A stretch of 64,000 nt of DNA. It comes from Plasmodium malariae (lineage: Eukaryota > Apicomplexa > Aconoidasida > Haemosporida > Plasmodiidae). The number at the start of each line of letters is the position of its first letter. Position 1 is the first letter of the stretch. A program made the translations under genes and the position numbers. The stretch spans positions 2,663,001-2,727,000 of the forward strand of contig NC_041787.1 of NCBI RefSeq assembly GCF_900090045.1, written 5' to 3'. Shown in pieces: positions 40,201 through 54,005 of the stretch. Below the pieces are notes generated by a model, which searched no databases, was not told the DNA's origin, and worked only from the letters and a program-made list of their open reading frames with translations.

Positions 40201-42011
40201 TATAAATTGATTATTATCATAAGTTAACGATAAAAGAAAAAAATATTTAATAATTTTCTAAAGTGTTTAATAAAATTTATTAATGAAATCATTTTGTATC
40301 TGCAGAATGATAATAATATAGATTCATATATCAAATAAAATTTATTATTATAATTTGTGTATCATATATTTTATTAGATAATATATTCAGAGTAAGCGTT
40401 TTACTATTCATTTATAATAAGATAATTGTGAAAAGCAATATCGTAATATTTTTCATTTTTGTATATGTGCTGCTATTTTACTTTTATTTATCATATATCA
40501 TATGTTGTAACATGCTATAATATATATTTCAAAATGCCTAGAAAAGAATAATATATTATTTCTCCGTTTTTTTTTTTTTTTTTTTCATTTAATAAGATTA
40601 TTGCTATTTATTAAAAATTTTATGTTTTTCTTATCAATTTCTAGGCCGTTACAAAACAATATTTATAAAAATGTTATATATTTTAAATATGTTTCAACGA
40701 AGATTTCAAAGAATGATTTTTTATTTTATAAGATGAAAATTAGAAAAAAAAAAAAAAAGATATTTAGAATAACGAAATTCTACCATGAATTTATATGAAA
40801 TATTTTATTTATTTATTTGTTATTATTTTTTTTTTCGATGTACATTTATGCTTATTACAGATAATAAAAAATTATATTAATAATTTACACAAGTTTTATA
40901 TTTAAAAGACCATTTTTGCAAACATAGAGACAGAAAGAGTTAAATATAAAAAGGAATGAAAAAATTGATTGTGCGTTATTCGTTATTTTTAATATGATGC
41001 TGCAAACATGTAAATGAAAAAAAAAAAAAAAAAGAAAAAGGCATTTTCCCCTTTTATTTTATGTACGTAATTTTGTATACACATACATATAAAACAATAA
41101 AGAGAATAAAAACCAAATATTTGTTATTATTAATAACAAATAAACGTTTATTTATTTTTAAAGAAAAAATTTATCAAGTAAACACTTATAAAAAAATAGA
41201 ACTAAATAAAAGGAAAAAAAGATAATAAGGTTTAGGTTAAATCTTTTAATTATTCTATTTGTATTTTACTTCATTTTATAAGTTGTATAGACTTGTTAAT
41301 TATATAATAATAAATTCTGTTTTAAAAAATTAGCAGTACAGATTTTTATGAATATATATGTATTTTTTATTCATTAGTACAAAAAGCATAATAAAATAAA
41401 ATAAAAATGTAAATATCAAATTGGTTTAAAATATTATCTATTTCAAAAGTCAGCATCTAAAATGAAAACAGTAATTCTGGGCATATGATATTTAAAATGT
41501 ATAAAATAAAAAACACATGTTTCTTAAAAAATTAAATTTAGTTTAGAAATTATATATTCTATATAAAAATTTGAGCAACTCATGTAAATTTTAAATTAGA
41601 AATAAGCAAAACATTTTGCTTTGTTATATTATTTTGATACATTAGTTATTTTATCTACAGTATAATCATAGCGTTATATAATAGTTATATAGAGTAGCAG
41701 TAAATATAGTTATGTTCTTGTATTTCTATAAATCATTGTTTGTTTCAAGAAAAAAAATAAAAAGTATCGAAAAGAAGAATTTTCAAATATATATATTTTT
41801 AATTTTAATAAAATTATTTTTTTTTAATATTTTTTGTTGTCTTTTATTTCATTTTTGTAAACACAATTTTCTTCTTAAGTGGTAAATCTCTTTTCAAAAT
41901 AGTAAAATATGTTATTAAGCCTTATTTTTAGTTCCTGTTTAATAAAACTATAAATCACAGGAAAAAAAAAGATACTTGTTTGCATTACAAATATATTATA
42001 TTATTAGTACA
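40201..42011. other. Intergenic, A/T-rich
   Basis: No supported gene. A 65-codon plus-strand frame at 40601-40798 ends in a Lys run and has no family match. Long T runs (near 40568) and A runs (near 41017) are present. Confidence 0.45.
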
Positions 42012-42332
42012 ATGCATAATAAATTTTTAAGAAAAAATATAATTTTGAAAAAAAAGACGTTATCAAATGATGAATAAGAAGATAACGCAAAGGAAAGAAA
42101 AAAAAAATATAAACATCACTTAGAAAATATTAGAGAAAATACAAATTTCCAGAAAATATCAAGACTAATTAAATTAAAAGATATGAAAAATAACTCCAAA
42201 CAAAATAATAATAATTAAAACATAAATTAATGGATATAAATAAGAATAAACTTATTACCAAAAAGCTAAGTCCTACATCAAAATACATCAAAGAATACAG
42301 AATATATATTTTGAAAAATGAGTATTGTATAT
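42012..42332 (+). pseudogene. Coding-like relic of unknown family
   Basis: From ATG at 42012 one frame reads 68 codons of ordinary Lys/Asn-rich plasmodial protein (for example KYKHHLENIRENTNFQKIS) to TAA at 42216-42218, with a single internal TAA at 42075-42077. A second segment in another frame, from ATG at 42230, reads about 33 codons (KNKLITKKLSPTSKYIKEYR) to TAG near 42332. The plus strand is strongly A-rich here, as in true exons nearby, and unlike the T-rich flanks. I do not recognise the family; no PIR, STP1 or fam landmark is present. It may be the hydrophilic exon of a decayed exported gene. Confidence 0.4.
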
Positions 42333-42827
42333 AGTGTGCTATACAGGTGGATATAGAAAAAATAGAAACTTAATTAAAACATTTATAATAAAATACATTT
42401 ACGTAATTTAAATATATTACTTGTCTCCTCACATTTGCAATTATTAGTCTTAATTCTCTATTTTAAAAAATTACTGTATAACGTTTTAACTTTTGGTAGT
42501 ATATATAATGTAATATTAATCTAACATTTCTAGATACTCTAAAATATAATTTATCATCAAAAAAAATAGTTAGCACCATTATTAAGCATAATTATTTTCT
42601 GAAAAAGAGTATTTATTTCAGGGTTTAAAAAAATTTATTGTATTCTTAATGATACTAAGTACTGGAATAATATTATTGAAATATGTAATATATATGAAAT
42701 CACTAATATATACTTAAATATTTTGATATGAAATATGAAAATTAATATATATTCATAAATTTAAAAAAAACTAGGATATATTTCTTCCAATATCTATTAT
42801 ATTATGTTTTTTTAATGTATCTGTTTT

Positions 42828-42859
<32 letters not shown>

Positions 42860-43863
42860 GCATTTAATAATACTAATTATTTTTGATATATATATTTACT
42901 TAGAAACAAGTTAAATATTACGAGAATTAATGTAAATTTTTTATATATGATACTTTTATTTGGATGAATATGAATAATTAATTTAAACTTCCACGAATAT
43001 TTTTATTAGATATAAAATTATGTAACTGAACATTTGGATTTCCATTTTTAAAATATACAAATTTTATAGGTGTTTTCACTTCAAGAATACAAAATTTAAT
43101 ATAACATTGCATAAATGTTCTAAATATTCGAAATATATTTAACGTGTAGCTTGTATTTTTTGAAACAAAGAAAAATTTTAACTTATATTTATTTTTTTTT
43201 CACATTCTATAATTAGTATTAAATTTCATATAAGTTTAATTTTTTTAATTAATAAATAATATTTAACAATTATAGTAAGTGTACAGAGCTATGTTTTTTT
43301 TAAGTTAATGAGAAAAAAATTAATAGTTATATTTGTAATATATATATTAATATGTGTATTCAATGTATATATATATTTTTTATATTAAATACAAAATTAA
43401 ATCATTAAACATCAAAAGATCAATTTTATTATATTTCTAAATGTTATAAATAACAAAAATTTTTAATAGTTCTATGGGGAAATATATATAAAAATATATA
43501 TTTCAAACATTTTTTTATAACATTTACTGTGCAAACATTCACTGTAAAAAGTGTTACTTTACTAATAAATAACATTATTGCAAATATTCATTAGAACATT
43601 TTTAAAATTATATTTTCTTTTTTAAATTTTATATTTGTATTTTACTTATTTTTAATGCCTTTTTAAAAACAAAAAAAAAATATTCATAAATCAAATGACA
43701 ATATCATTTTATTAGTAACTTGTTAAAATATGTTAAATTGTTTACACGCTCAAGGATATTATAAGAACGAATGATTTTTATGTGAATAGGAAAGTGAAAT
43801 TTTTTATTTTAGTGAAAACTCCTATATTTCTTCTATATAATTTGTAACCTTCTAATTAATATA
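42333..43863. other. Intergenic, with (TA)n tract
   Basis: No gene seen. A perfect alternating TA tract of about 26 bp lies at 42834-42859. The rest is A/T-rich low-complexity sequence. Confidence 0.5.
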
Positions 43864-44597
43864 ATGAGTTGTAATAATATCATCCTATAAAATTTGCCTA
43901 ATATTATTATCTACCTCATATTATATTATTATTAATAGTACCTTAATGAGTAAGTATATAATTTCGTTAATGATTGTTATACTTAATTTTGATTGTAATG
44001 GGCTTTGATAAATCTTTAGATAATGTGACACTTTCCAGTAGAACATTATTTTCATAAACGAATATTTTGTTTTCAGAGGGTGAGAAGTAGACAAAAAATG
44101 TAGTATTAAAAGTTACGTTATTTGTAAATGGTATTATGATACTGAAATGAGAAAGATATAAATGTATTAGAATTTGTTAGAAAATTAGAATCTATGAGTA
44201 AAAATAATACAACGTTGCGTCCAAAATTTTAGTTTATAAATTCACATGAATTATATGTAAACCATTTGCAGGGATAGATAATTTCTTTGAAAAATATTAT
44301 GTTGGCTATTTATTCATATATATAAATAAAGTAGATATGCGAATCTAGGGAGAAAAAAGGCTTAAAATATTCATTACTATTAGTAAAGCTTTGATATTTG
44401 GTCTAGCTGTAAAACTTTCTTTAATAGCATTTCTATTATTTACATTATTAAATTAAATTGGAAATATTATTTAATCCTATAATAATATTATGCTTATTGT
44501 TGAAGATATATTATTGTTATTCGTGTGTAATAATGAAGTCATAGTTGGATTATAGTCGCCTATTATAAGTATCTTTACGTTTATTTATATCCTAGTG
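43864..44597 (+). pseudogene. Heavily degraded fam-type two-exon relic
   Basis: Exon 1 appears as 43864-43949, starting ATG and ending before GTAAGT. It is 86 nt, one less than the 87 nt of intact sister exons, with hydrophobic content (NLPNIIIYLILYYY) and stops. Exon 2 begins near 44004 with FDKSLDN, matching the TFNKxL opening of fam genes. Scattered readable segments follow (DINVLEFVRKLESMSKNN; IDNFFEKYYVGYLF), then a basic stretch and a membrane span (KALIFGLAVKLSLIAFLLF) and a second hydrophobic stretch before TAA near 44597. Stops occur every 10-40 codons and frames change. The order signal exon, TFNK-like start, FEK motif and paired spans supports the assignment. The acceptor is lost and the intron is shorter than in its relatives. 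Confidence 0.55.
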
Positions 44598-47340
44598 TAA
44601 ATATTCAAATATGTGGTTTATATTCGAGAAAATGAATATAAAGTATAGATGTAATGAACATATCTGTTAAAGAAGACAAATTTTTCATATAACTGATCAA
44701 TTTATACTTTTTGTTTAATGATTTAATGTTATTAAAAAAGTTCCTTCTTGCATGAATATAAATTTTATTATAATTCATGGATAATATAAACATATATATT
44801 AACACACAAAAGTAAAAAAGTATGTATTAAATATTTATTTCGGTTTGTATGGTTCTATAATTATTTTAATAATATAGTGTACTCTTATGATGTAATTTAT
44901 TATTCTCATATGTTATACTTATATATATATATTTTTTGTTTCATTGTAATATAAATTACATACAGCTAATTATTCTCAATAAAAGTATGAGTTATATATG
45001 AGAAAATTATATGTATATAAGTTTTTACGTAGAATTTTATAATAAAATATATGAGCTCATTTAACTTGATATACAAAATTGCAAATTATTACAAATCCCC
45101 TAAATGAATAAGGCAATATTAATTTTTATGAAACTTAAAAATTTTTAGTCTTTTTATGGTTATGAGTGATTATTTAAAGAACATATTAAAAATATTAAAT
45201 ATATAATCGTTTTAATTTAAATGTATATTGTTGTTTTCCGTATGATAAAACTAAAACTATTTGATTTATTTTTTGTTATTATGTATATTTTATAGAAATA
45301 ATAACAAATATTCTTTGGAAATAATTTATTATTGGAATTATATGTTTCAATGTTTATTTCATATAAGGATATTTTTAAATTTAATATTTTTTTATGATAG
45401 AATTACCAATATAAACTAATATTATATTGCTTTAACGTATTAATTCTTAACATGACATTATCAATTTTAGTATTCATGAAATATTATAAATAAATATATT
45501 TTTCAAAATATACGTATCATTATATAACTCACATAATGCTTAGATATATAACTGTTTCATAAGAATTACCTAGATATCTATATTAAAAGAAATTTATAAA
45601 TTAAAATTTATTATATATTTTTTACTTTTGATAGTATTAAGAGAAATTTTTTTTGAACGAATATTTATCTATTATTAGTTGGTTTCACAGGATATTTACG
45701 CATTTTGTTTTTTCTTAAACAATAACTACTTTATAAAAGTATATATAATGGATATAATAAAATTTAATAAATCATTAAACAATATGTAAATAAATTTTAA
45801 GGTATATAAATTTTTTTCTTATAATAATTATATATAGATAATTGCTTAAATATGTGTGGTTCTTTGCATTTTTTTTCTATACATTCATTTACATCAGGAA
45901 ACGTCGGCTATTAAATATAAACAAAAAATTAAGGATTTTATATCAATGAATAGGAATTTTATTGTTTCATTTTAATACATTTTTTTTATTTATTTTTCGT
46001 TAAGTAAAAGAAGATCAAAGTTATATGTTTATTCTTATTAATAAATATATAATTATATTTTTAGTTATTCTATAACATCAATATATTTTAATTAAAATAT
46101 TAAGATATGCTTTAAGTAAAAATATTAACTGTATAATGTTAATATACATAATATTTTGTGAATTTTTTGCATAAACTTTTTGCATGATATAACTTATATT
46201 TTTTTTAAAATAGTTATTATGTAAATTCAAATATCACCCAAATATTAATATTCATGTTTGTTTAGTTATTATGGGTACGTATATTTATATATTTATTTCT
46301 TAGGATAAAAAATAGCTTAAGTATTTGTATTTTCTGCATAAATGTAGTTAGATCTCGAAAATTTTGTATAATATATGGATATATGTGAATAAAAAAGATT
46401 AACACACCTTTAAAAAAAAATTTATTCTGTTATTATATATTTCTTTTTATTATTAAATTACTTTTAAATATATATGTTTATTTAAAGAAAAAAAAATTAT
46501 TTTAAAGATTTAAGAATGTTATATTTGCAAAAAATTATTTAGCTTAAACATAACTAAAAATAATAATTTTCAAAAATTGTTTTAGGATAATAAAAAATGA
46601 GTAATTACTTTACTTTAAGATGTATATTTTACCGTAAATTAAGTAGTATGTAATTAATTTTGTTTTTTGTACATCCTATAGTCTATAAAATAATGTATGT
46701 GCTCATGAAGTAACTAAATCATGTATTATAGTTGATATAACATTAAATTTTGTTTTATTAATTTATTATAACTATTATTTTAATCATATTATTAATATTT
46801 TTATTAATAATAACATGTTATTCTAAAATATTATGTTTAAAAAATTCTATTTTTTAACTGAATAACATCATTAAAATTAGTATTTGTTGTTGCAATATCT
46901 AGAGAAGCGTATAATATACATTCTATAGCTCCTATATATTCTCTATAAGATCAATATTTCTAAATACTAAAGGAACACGTATTTTTCTTTTTAATTTATT
47001 GAAAAAAGGTTTGAAAGAAAATTATTTAAACAATGCATTAAGTTAAAAAATTAAATAATATATTTTGAATTATTTTTAGTGTATTCAAATTATATTATTT
47101 AAATGTACATTTATTTTTCTTATTAATAACTTTAACATAAATTTTTTGTAGTATATTTTTTGATCGTTTATTTTTGTAAATGTAATATTCAGTACAGTTA
47201 TATATATTTTATTAATTTTTAACATAGCAACAAAAAAATATTTTTTTAAATAATTATAACATACTTTATATCTGCTAATATATTATAATATTTTTATTTT
47301 GTTCTTCAATATATAAATAAGAATATTAATGACACTTATT
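44598..47340. other. Intergenic upstream of fam-m gene
   Basis: No gene seen. A 66-codon minus-strand frame at 44605-44805 lacks support. The last 150 bp contains the shared upstream element at 47198-47214. Confidence 0.5.
47198..47214 (+). promoter_or_regulatory. Shared upstream element, 143 bp before a fam-m start
   Basis: Same 17-mer, ttatatatattttatta, as at 34357 and 53861, at nearly the same distance from the start codon (143 bp here). The function is inferred only from position. Confidence 0.35.
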
Positions 47341-48241
47341 ATGGAACGTAAAATTAAACTAATATTATTTATTAAAATTGCTCTGTTTATCCTTTTAAGA
47401 TGGATATGTTATTTTAACAATGATGCAGTATAATAATATTATTTAAGGATATTTGTATTGTTTTTATTTTTAGTAATTTATATTATTAATAATTTTTTTT
47501 TCATTATAGTGTGCATTCAACTAAATGATATATATTTACATTTTTTTTTTTTTTTAGAGTATGTTTAAGAAATCATTTAATAGGTACTTCGACCTTGATA
47601 GAAAAACAAATACAAAAAATTATCGATTACTAGCAAAAAATAAACGGCTTAATAATTCAAATAATTTAGAGATAATATATGATATATCTAATAATGTAGG
47701 ATGCAAAAAAATAAGTTTAACTAATAATGAAAGAGGTGATAAAGAAAAAAAAAAACAATCTAATAGATGCTTATTAAATAAAGCGCAATACTATACGGAA
47801 TATATTGATTATAGTAATGGAATGTTTGATGGAAAACATTTCCATTTTGAAAAAAAATGGATTAAAAAAAAAGATTATGATAATTTTCTTGAAAAAAAAA
47901 GAAGAATTGGTGGTATAGCTTTAAAAAAAATTAAATTGAAAAATTACGGATTTGGAATTGCTTTATTTTTTATTTTTTTTCTTATGGGAATAGTATTACC
48001 AATAAAACGGGGATTGGAATTGTCCGTAAAAAATTTAGATTCACAACGATATGAAACAGATAAAGCTATTATAGTTTTTGTAAAAAATATAACAAGTTTA
48101 GAAGAAGGACAAATCTATCTAATATTATTTGCAGTAGTTTTCATTATATTAGGAATTATCCTTATAATAGCGATTTATAAAATCTTAAGAAATAATGAAA
48201 AATATAATAAAATTAAGTTAATGACAGAGCAAAACGAATAA
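47341..48241 (+). CDS. fam-m-type exported protein, two exons, intact, 256 aa
   Basis: Exon 1 is 47341-47427 (29 codons, hydrophobic, LILFIKIALFILLRWICYF; donor GTATAA). Exon 2 is 47558-48241 after a poly-T TTTTTAG acceptor (227 codons plus TAA). The hydrophilic part contains YRLLAKNKR at about residues 51-59, an Arg-x-Leu-like export site with Lys in the last position. LLNKAQYYTEYIDYSNG and FDGKHFHFEKKWIKKK follow, then KKRRIGGIALKKIK. Membrane spans lie at about residues 161-178 and 215-236, followed by the tail KILRNNEKYNKIKLMTEQNE. It is nearly colinear with the frameshifted copy at 34497. fam-m and fam-l proteins of P. malariae have been reported to resemble the RH5 fold; binding partners are unknown. 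The molecular role is inferred only from the family. No lesion found. Confidence 0.88.
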
Positions 48242-51200
48242 TAATTAATACTTATATTTTTGTAAAGAATTCTTTAATATGAAGTAATAACTATAATATT
48301 TTTAATGATATACTTAATAAGCACACCTATAATTTGTAAATTATTGTAAATGCCCGTTTGTACATCTGGTCTGTTTTATACGAAACAATAAAAATATATA
48401 TTCTTTTTTTCTTTTTTTATTTTAATAGTTTTGAAGTTTTCGAAATTATATTTTAAATTATTTCTGTAGATGAATTAAGTATTATGAGATAAGATATATA
48501 TTTGTATATTCAAATATAATCCTATAAATATTTATATTCGTTCTTTATTATAAATATATAATATTACAATTCATAAAATTATTTATAACTGTGATAACTT
48601 ATATTTGTATAAGAGTTTTTACTTTATATCTTTTTATAGTATAAAATTATTATTTTTTTAGGTTTTTAAGTAAATATATTATGAATTTAAATACAAAATA
48701 AATATACCCTGTTATGTATTATACGAATAGTTTTAATATATTTTGTTGTATTTATATATGTACATTTTATCTAAAGAAAATCTAATATAAATTATATAAA
48801 ATAGATTTTATCTGAAATATGATGCAAATATATCCTTTATAAAAACAAGCATATAAACTATTTTTAGTTATTTTTGCATCGTATATATGTGAAATTATGA
48901 ATATTTAATAAAGCAGCATAAATTGTAAAATACGGCTTATTTATAACTCTATACTACCTTGAAAATTTTAATTCGTCAAAATTAGATGAATATTTAAATC
49001 AATTTATCATTTTATTATTGTGTTTAGTAACAAAGTTAATTCATTTCTGTAAACATTTAGCATATATATATATTATACTGAATATTACTATATAAATAAA
49101 CTATGTAATTTACTTATATTTTTGCATCTTTAAAAGAAAAAATTATTGAATTAAATTTAATCAAAAATTGATAGATCAATTCTAAAATTTTTTTTATACA
49201 TATTTTTTGTTTAATATTATTTATTTATATATCGTATAAAATATCTTTAATATAATTTAAATCATTTTTATATTAGTAACTGGTAAAAACTTTAAATTAC
49301 TCATTAATGTCATTTAATATATCCTAGAAAATATTTTATAATTAGTGAGTAAAAATTTTATCAATAAATAAGATTTATTTCATGATTTCTTCCTGAAGTA
49401 AAAAAAAAGTTTATATTTATAGCAAATAATAATATGTTGAAAGTGTTAATTTCTCAATTGTGCTGGTTGAATAATATTATAATTAAACAATATTTCTTTT
49501 TTATTATGAGAAAATATTAAGAATTATTTGTATTCAATTTGAAATTCATATTTTAAAATTACTTAATAATTAAGTTTATTTTTTCCATTTTATCTTAATT
49601 AACAGAACCCTTTTTTATGCATAACTTTTGAAGTTTTTCACATAAGAAATACGCTTGTCTTTGTAAACTATAAATTAAAATAGTTCTTACTTCATATTTT
49701 AGCAAGTAATTTCGTGTTATTAATAATATTATTTATTTTTTATTTTATATATGAATAGCTTATATTATATGCTTTTAAAATATTCTATTACATTTTTTTG
49801 AATTTTTAATAAATTCACAAATTATAGCTCAGTATTTATAAATTTTGTTTTGCTATTTAGTCAGAATATAGTGACACAAGGCATATAATATCTTATATAA
49901 TTTCTAGAATATTAAGCATAAATATAATCAAATTATTTAATGTATTTTATTGAAATTCTGAAATACATATTTGTTTTCTTACATGGTAAAAAAATTTACA
50001 TTTATTAAACTACAAATACGAAAATTGACAAGTTTTTGGATTAACAAATATTTTTTATTTTAGATATAATAAGTTAAACTAATATGAATTGCACTTTCAT
50101 TTATATATTGATACTAGTTTTAAGTTATATATAGCTTACTTTTTAGGTGCATATTCAATTAAGTCATTTCTAATGACTGTATAAAAAAAAAATATATATA
50201 ATTTTTTAGTGATTTACGTATATCTTTTGGAATGTGTAATGAGAGAAAGTTGAATGATAAATATTATAAAATAATATTAACGGTATAAACTATGTAGTAG
50301 GATAATTACAATATGAAGTACTACATTTTACATAATGGTATTGTTGATTCATTATATTATATCAAGTGATTCCTAAATAAAAACTTATACAAAAGTGTTC
50401 AGATTATCAATTATACATACAATTAATTAGAAATTTAAATAAACTCTTTTTATATAGACATAAATATGAGCAAAATTACGAAGAAATTTTACCAAAAGCA
50501 TTGCGATATCATATTTAAACAATAAAAAGACATAATTAAAAGCATAAATTAAAATGTTCATGTAACATATATATACTTATTGTTTACATATTATTATTCA
50601 TCAGTTATTATAAAGTTCTCAATTTTTTATTTTCTTGAATTAACTAAAAGATATTCTGAAAGTTTTCATTAACTGCATTATTAAATATAAATTAAGAATA
50701 AACAAGAATATATTAATTTTTATCTAAATAAATAGTGATAAATAGTCCGAAGTACTATGTTTTTACTATTTCATGTATTATTAAAATAAATAATAGGTTA
50801 ATCAACAGTGTATACAAAATGAATTCCTAAAAATATATCAATATATTAAAATGAAATAATAATACAAAAGCAAAGATAATAGAATGAAAACATTAACATA
50901 TTTATTAAAATTAAATGTAGTACTAATCTTTTTTTTAACTATGATAGTATATTTTACACATAATTATATTTTAAGTTGTTCCATAGTGATAATTTTTGTT
51001 CCATTATATTATCATTTAAGTAATTTAATATTAATTCTTATATTTATTTTAAAATAATAAACATTCTTATATCTTTTCCACATTTGTTTTAAATGAAATA
51101 AGCTTAATATAATATTTTTTGTCATTTAAATATATACAGTTTTAAAATATTCGTTATTTAATTTTATAAACTCAAACAAATTAACTTAAGAAAAAATCAC

Positions 51201-53860
51201 ACTATTTATAAGTACAATATAACTGTTAAGAAAGTGAAAATAAAAAAATACATTTAAAGAGAACATAATATAATATTCTTGTAAAAGATGTAAAATGACA
51301 AAAATATAATTAGAGAAAATTTTTTATATAAATTCCATCAAATAAAATGATGGTGAAAATATAATATTATTAAACCAATTGTGTTAACTTTTTATAATGT
51401 AAAAGTTAGAATAATAATAATTATTTTCTTTTCATTATTTATATTTATAATTCATCCTATAGAATTATACTTTTAATTACATAATATAAATTTTATAATT
51501 ATTATGATGTAATAAATGAATTATGCTGTAATATATAATATTATGCTTTAGCAAGATTTATAAAAAATTTAACGATAAAAAAAAGTCAAAAAAAAAATAT
51601 ATATATATTTAATTTATTGTAGTTTAAATATTTTTTTTATGGAATCAAATATTATTTCTATTTGATTCAATTTCTATGTAGTAAAGAAGAGGAATATAAA
51701 TAAGAAAAGTAGTTGTAATATTATATAAAAAACTTTTAAAGTGTAAGAAAAATAAAACATGAGAATCATTTGTTCCATTTCTATGTACGTTAATAATACG
51801 TTATACAATTACATATATGTTTGTCAATATGAATCCAAAAAAGTTTACGTATTAAAAATTATAAAATACTTCCATGAACATCTTTTATCTATTTTAACTT
51901 GATTGATTTTTAAAAATTTTTCAGAATATTTTCTATTTAAAATAAATCATTAGATATATTTTAATTATATATATTTTTTTAATAATATTAATATTTAATC
52001 ATGAACATACTGAGTGGAAACAACTGTAAATCAAAATAAAATTAATGGAAAAATATTCTAATATGTAGAATAGAGAAAAGAAAAAAAAAAACTCTGTAAC
52101 ATAAGATAGAAAAACTGCTTTGTAGATTATAACTGTATAGTTATAAATAAAAATGTAATAAACAAAATTTTATATGCAGTTAAAAAATACTTATTTATAA
52201 CTGTTTTTACATTTTCCTTAATATTATTTGTCTTTTATTTATTTATATTTAAATTTTTATAATGTAAATGAAGTAAAAGTTGTGACAACAATCTTTTATA
52301 TTTGAGTAAAGAAACATAATGAATATTAATTCATTAAAAGAAATATGTGCATTCATGAAATTAAAGGAAGTCATAATATATAATTCATATTAAAAAGGCT
52401 TAATAAACTACGTGCAAATATATGTTTAGCGAATTATTTTTTTATTTAAAATTTCTTGTATGTATATATCAAATATATGATTCAAATTATATGTATCGTT
52501 AAAAATTATTTGTATTATTTTTTATTAACATTCATCTTTTAGTTTTAGTTTTTTTTTTAATAGAATTAATATAGCATTTTTAAAAATAATTGCTTTTTAT
52601 TTGGAGTTATTTATTATTTGTTCTTTTCCGATTTATCAACTGAATTTTTTGATGTCCTAAACCACATATTTATCTTAATACATTGTTAAATAAAATGAAT
52701 AATATATTTAAAAATTAAGTTAACATATTATAAAAAAGAAAATATATACTAATACATTAGGTTCTAGATGTCGAGGATTTCATATGAAGTTGTTTAGGTT
52801 CATTTGTATTATTCTGATTTGTTAAATGTATGTACGTTACAAATCATAAATACACAGAATTACAGTGTTATAAGAATAGTTTAATAGATATAAACTTATA
52901 CTATATTATTATATTACTTCTGTCACTTCTAATTCATTTGAATTTTTATAAATTACATAAATATCTACGATATAATAAATAGATAAGTAAAAATATATAC
53001 ATTTTAATTATTGAAACACTTAACAAAAATAAGTTAGTGAACCAAGATTATTATGATAGAAATCCATTTAATGAAAAAACACTTTTTTTGTTTTTTTTTT
53101 CTTATTTTATTTTATGAATTTTTTTTCTACATATGTATATCTAATTAAAAAAATGTAAAGAAATAATTAGGCACAATTATTTGAAGACATTTCATTTATA
53201 AATTATAATATGAGATAAACTTAACTAAAAATCATAATTTTCAAAAATTATTGTATAAAACATTATTATGTTTTTTACATAAAAATATGAATTTTTTCGT
53301 AGATTTGGTTGAAGTAATTAGTTCTTTATTTTAATTGAAATGTAGTCCTTTAACCATTGAAAGTGTTATATCTAATATATCGTAAAAAGTTATATAAAAT
53401 ATTTCTTCGTTTTCTTATCATTATTATGATATTATTATAACAATTTGTATTACTAATTAATAAACGGTATTTTCATAATATAATGTCAATAAATTTAGAA
53501 TTATTAAATGAAAAATAAATTCCTAATTATATATTATCTTCTTGATACATTGGATACTGTATTATCTATAATCTATACATATTATATTTTGTATATTCCA
53601 TATACTAGATGAATTTAATATTTAGAAATATTTAGATAACATATATTTTATTTAATTCATATTTTTAAGGATTAGTAAAACAACAATTCAATTAATTTCT
53701 TATATTATATAATTAAATTATGTATTAAAATATTCTTGAATAAATTCAAATTTGTTTATTTTTATTAAAATTAATTATTTGAATATATAATTAAGTTAGT
53801 AATTTTTTAATATATATTTTACGTTTTAATTTTTTATGTCTGCTTTAAAATACATTGTAG
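48242..53860. other. Long intergenic gap with fam-type 3' flank
   Basis: Nearly 5.8 kb without a supported gene. The first 420 bp is fam-type 3' flank (agtataaaattattattt near 48639). An ATG-initiated 57-codon frame at 50884-51057 is strongly hydrophobic (LKLNVVLIFFLTMIVYF) and is similar in length and make-up to a fam signal exon, but it lacks a donor at the expected place. The rest is low-complexity A/T. Confidence 0.4.
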
Positions 53861-53877
53861 TTATATATATTTTATTA
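53861..53877 (+). promoter_or_regulatory. Shared upstream element, 145 bp before a fam-l start
   Basis: Third exact copy of ttatatatattttatta, 145 bp before the ATG at 54006. It is shared with two fam-m genes, so it crosses the fam-l/fam-m divide. Confidence 0.35.
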
Positions 53878-54005
53878 GATTTTTATAAAAATATATAAAT
53901 AAAATATTAGAGAAATAAATGTAGCATAATTTATAATTAGAAGTATACTATATTAATGAAAATTTAGTCATCACGGTATATATTACAATTCTAAAAATGT
54001 ATATC

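Noticed and set aside
42834..42859. (TA)n tract as a possible centromere or origin signal
   Set aside because: Short TA tracts are scattered through the window; there is no extended near-pure A/T block with ordered repeats.
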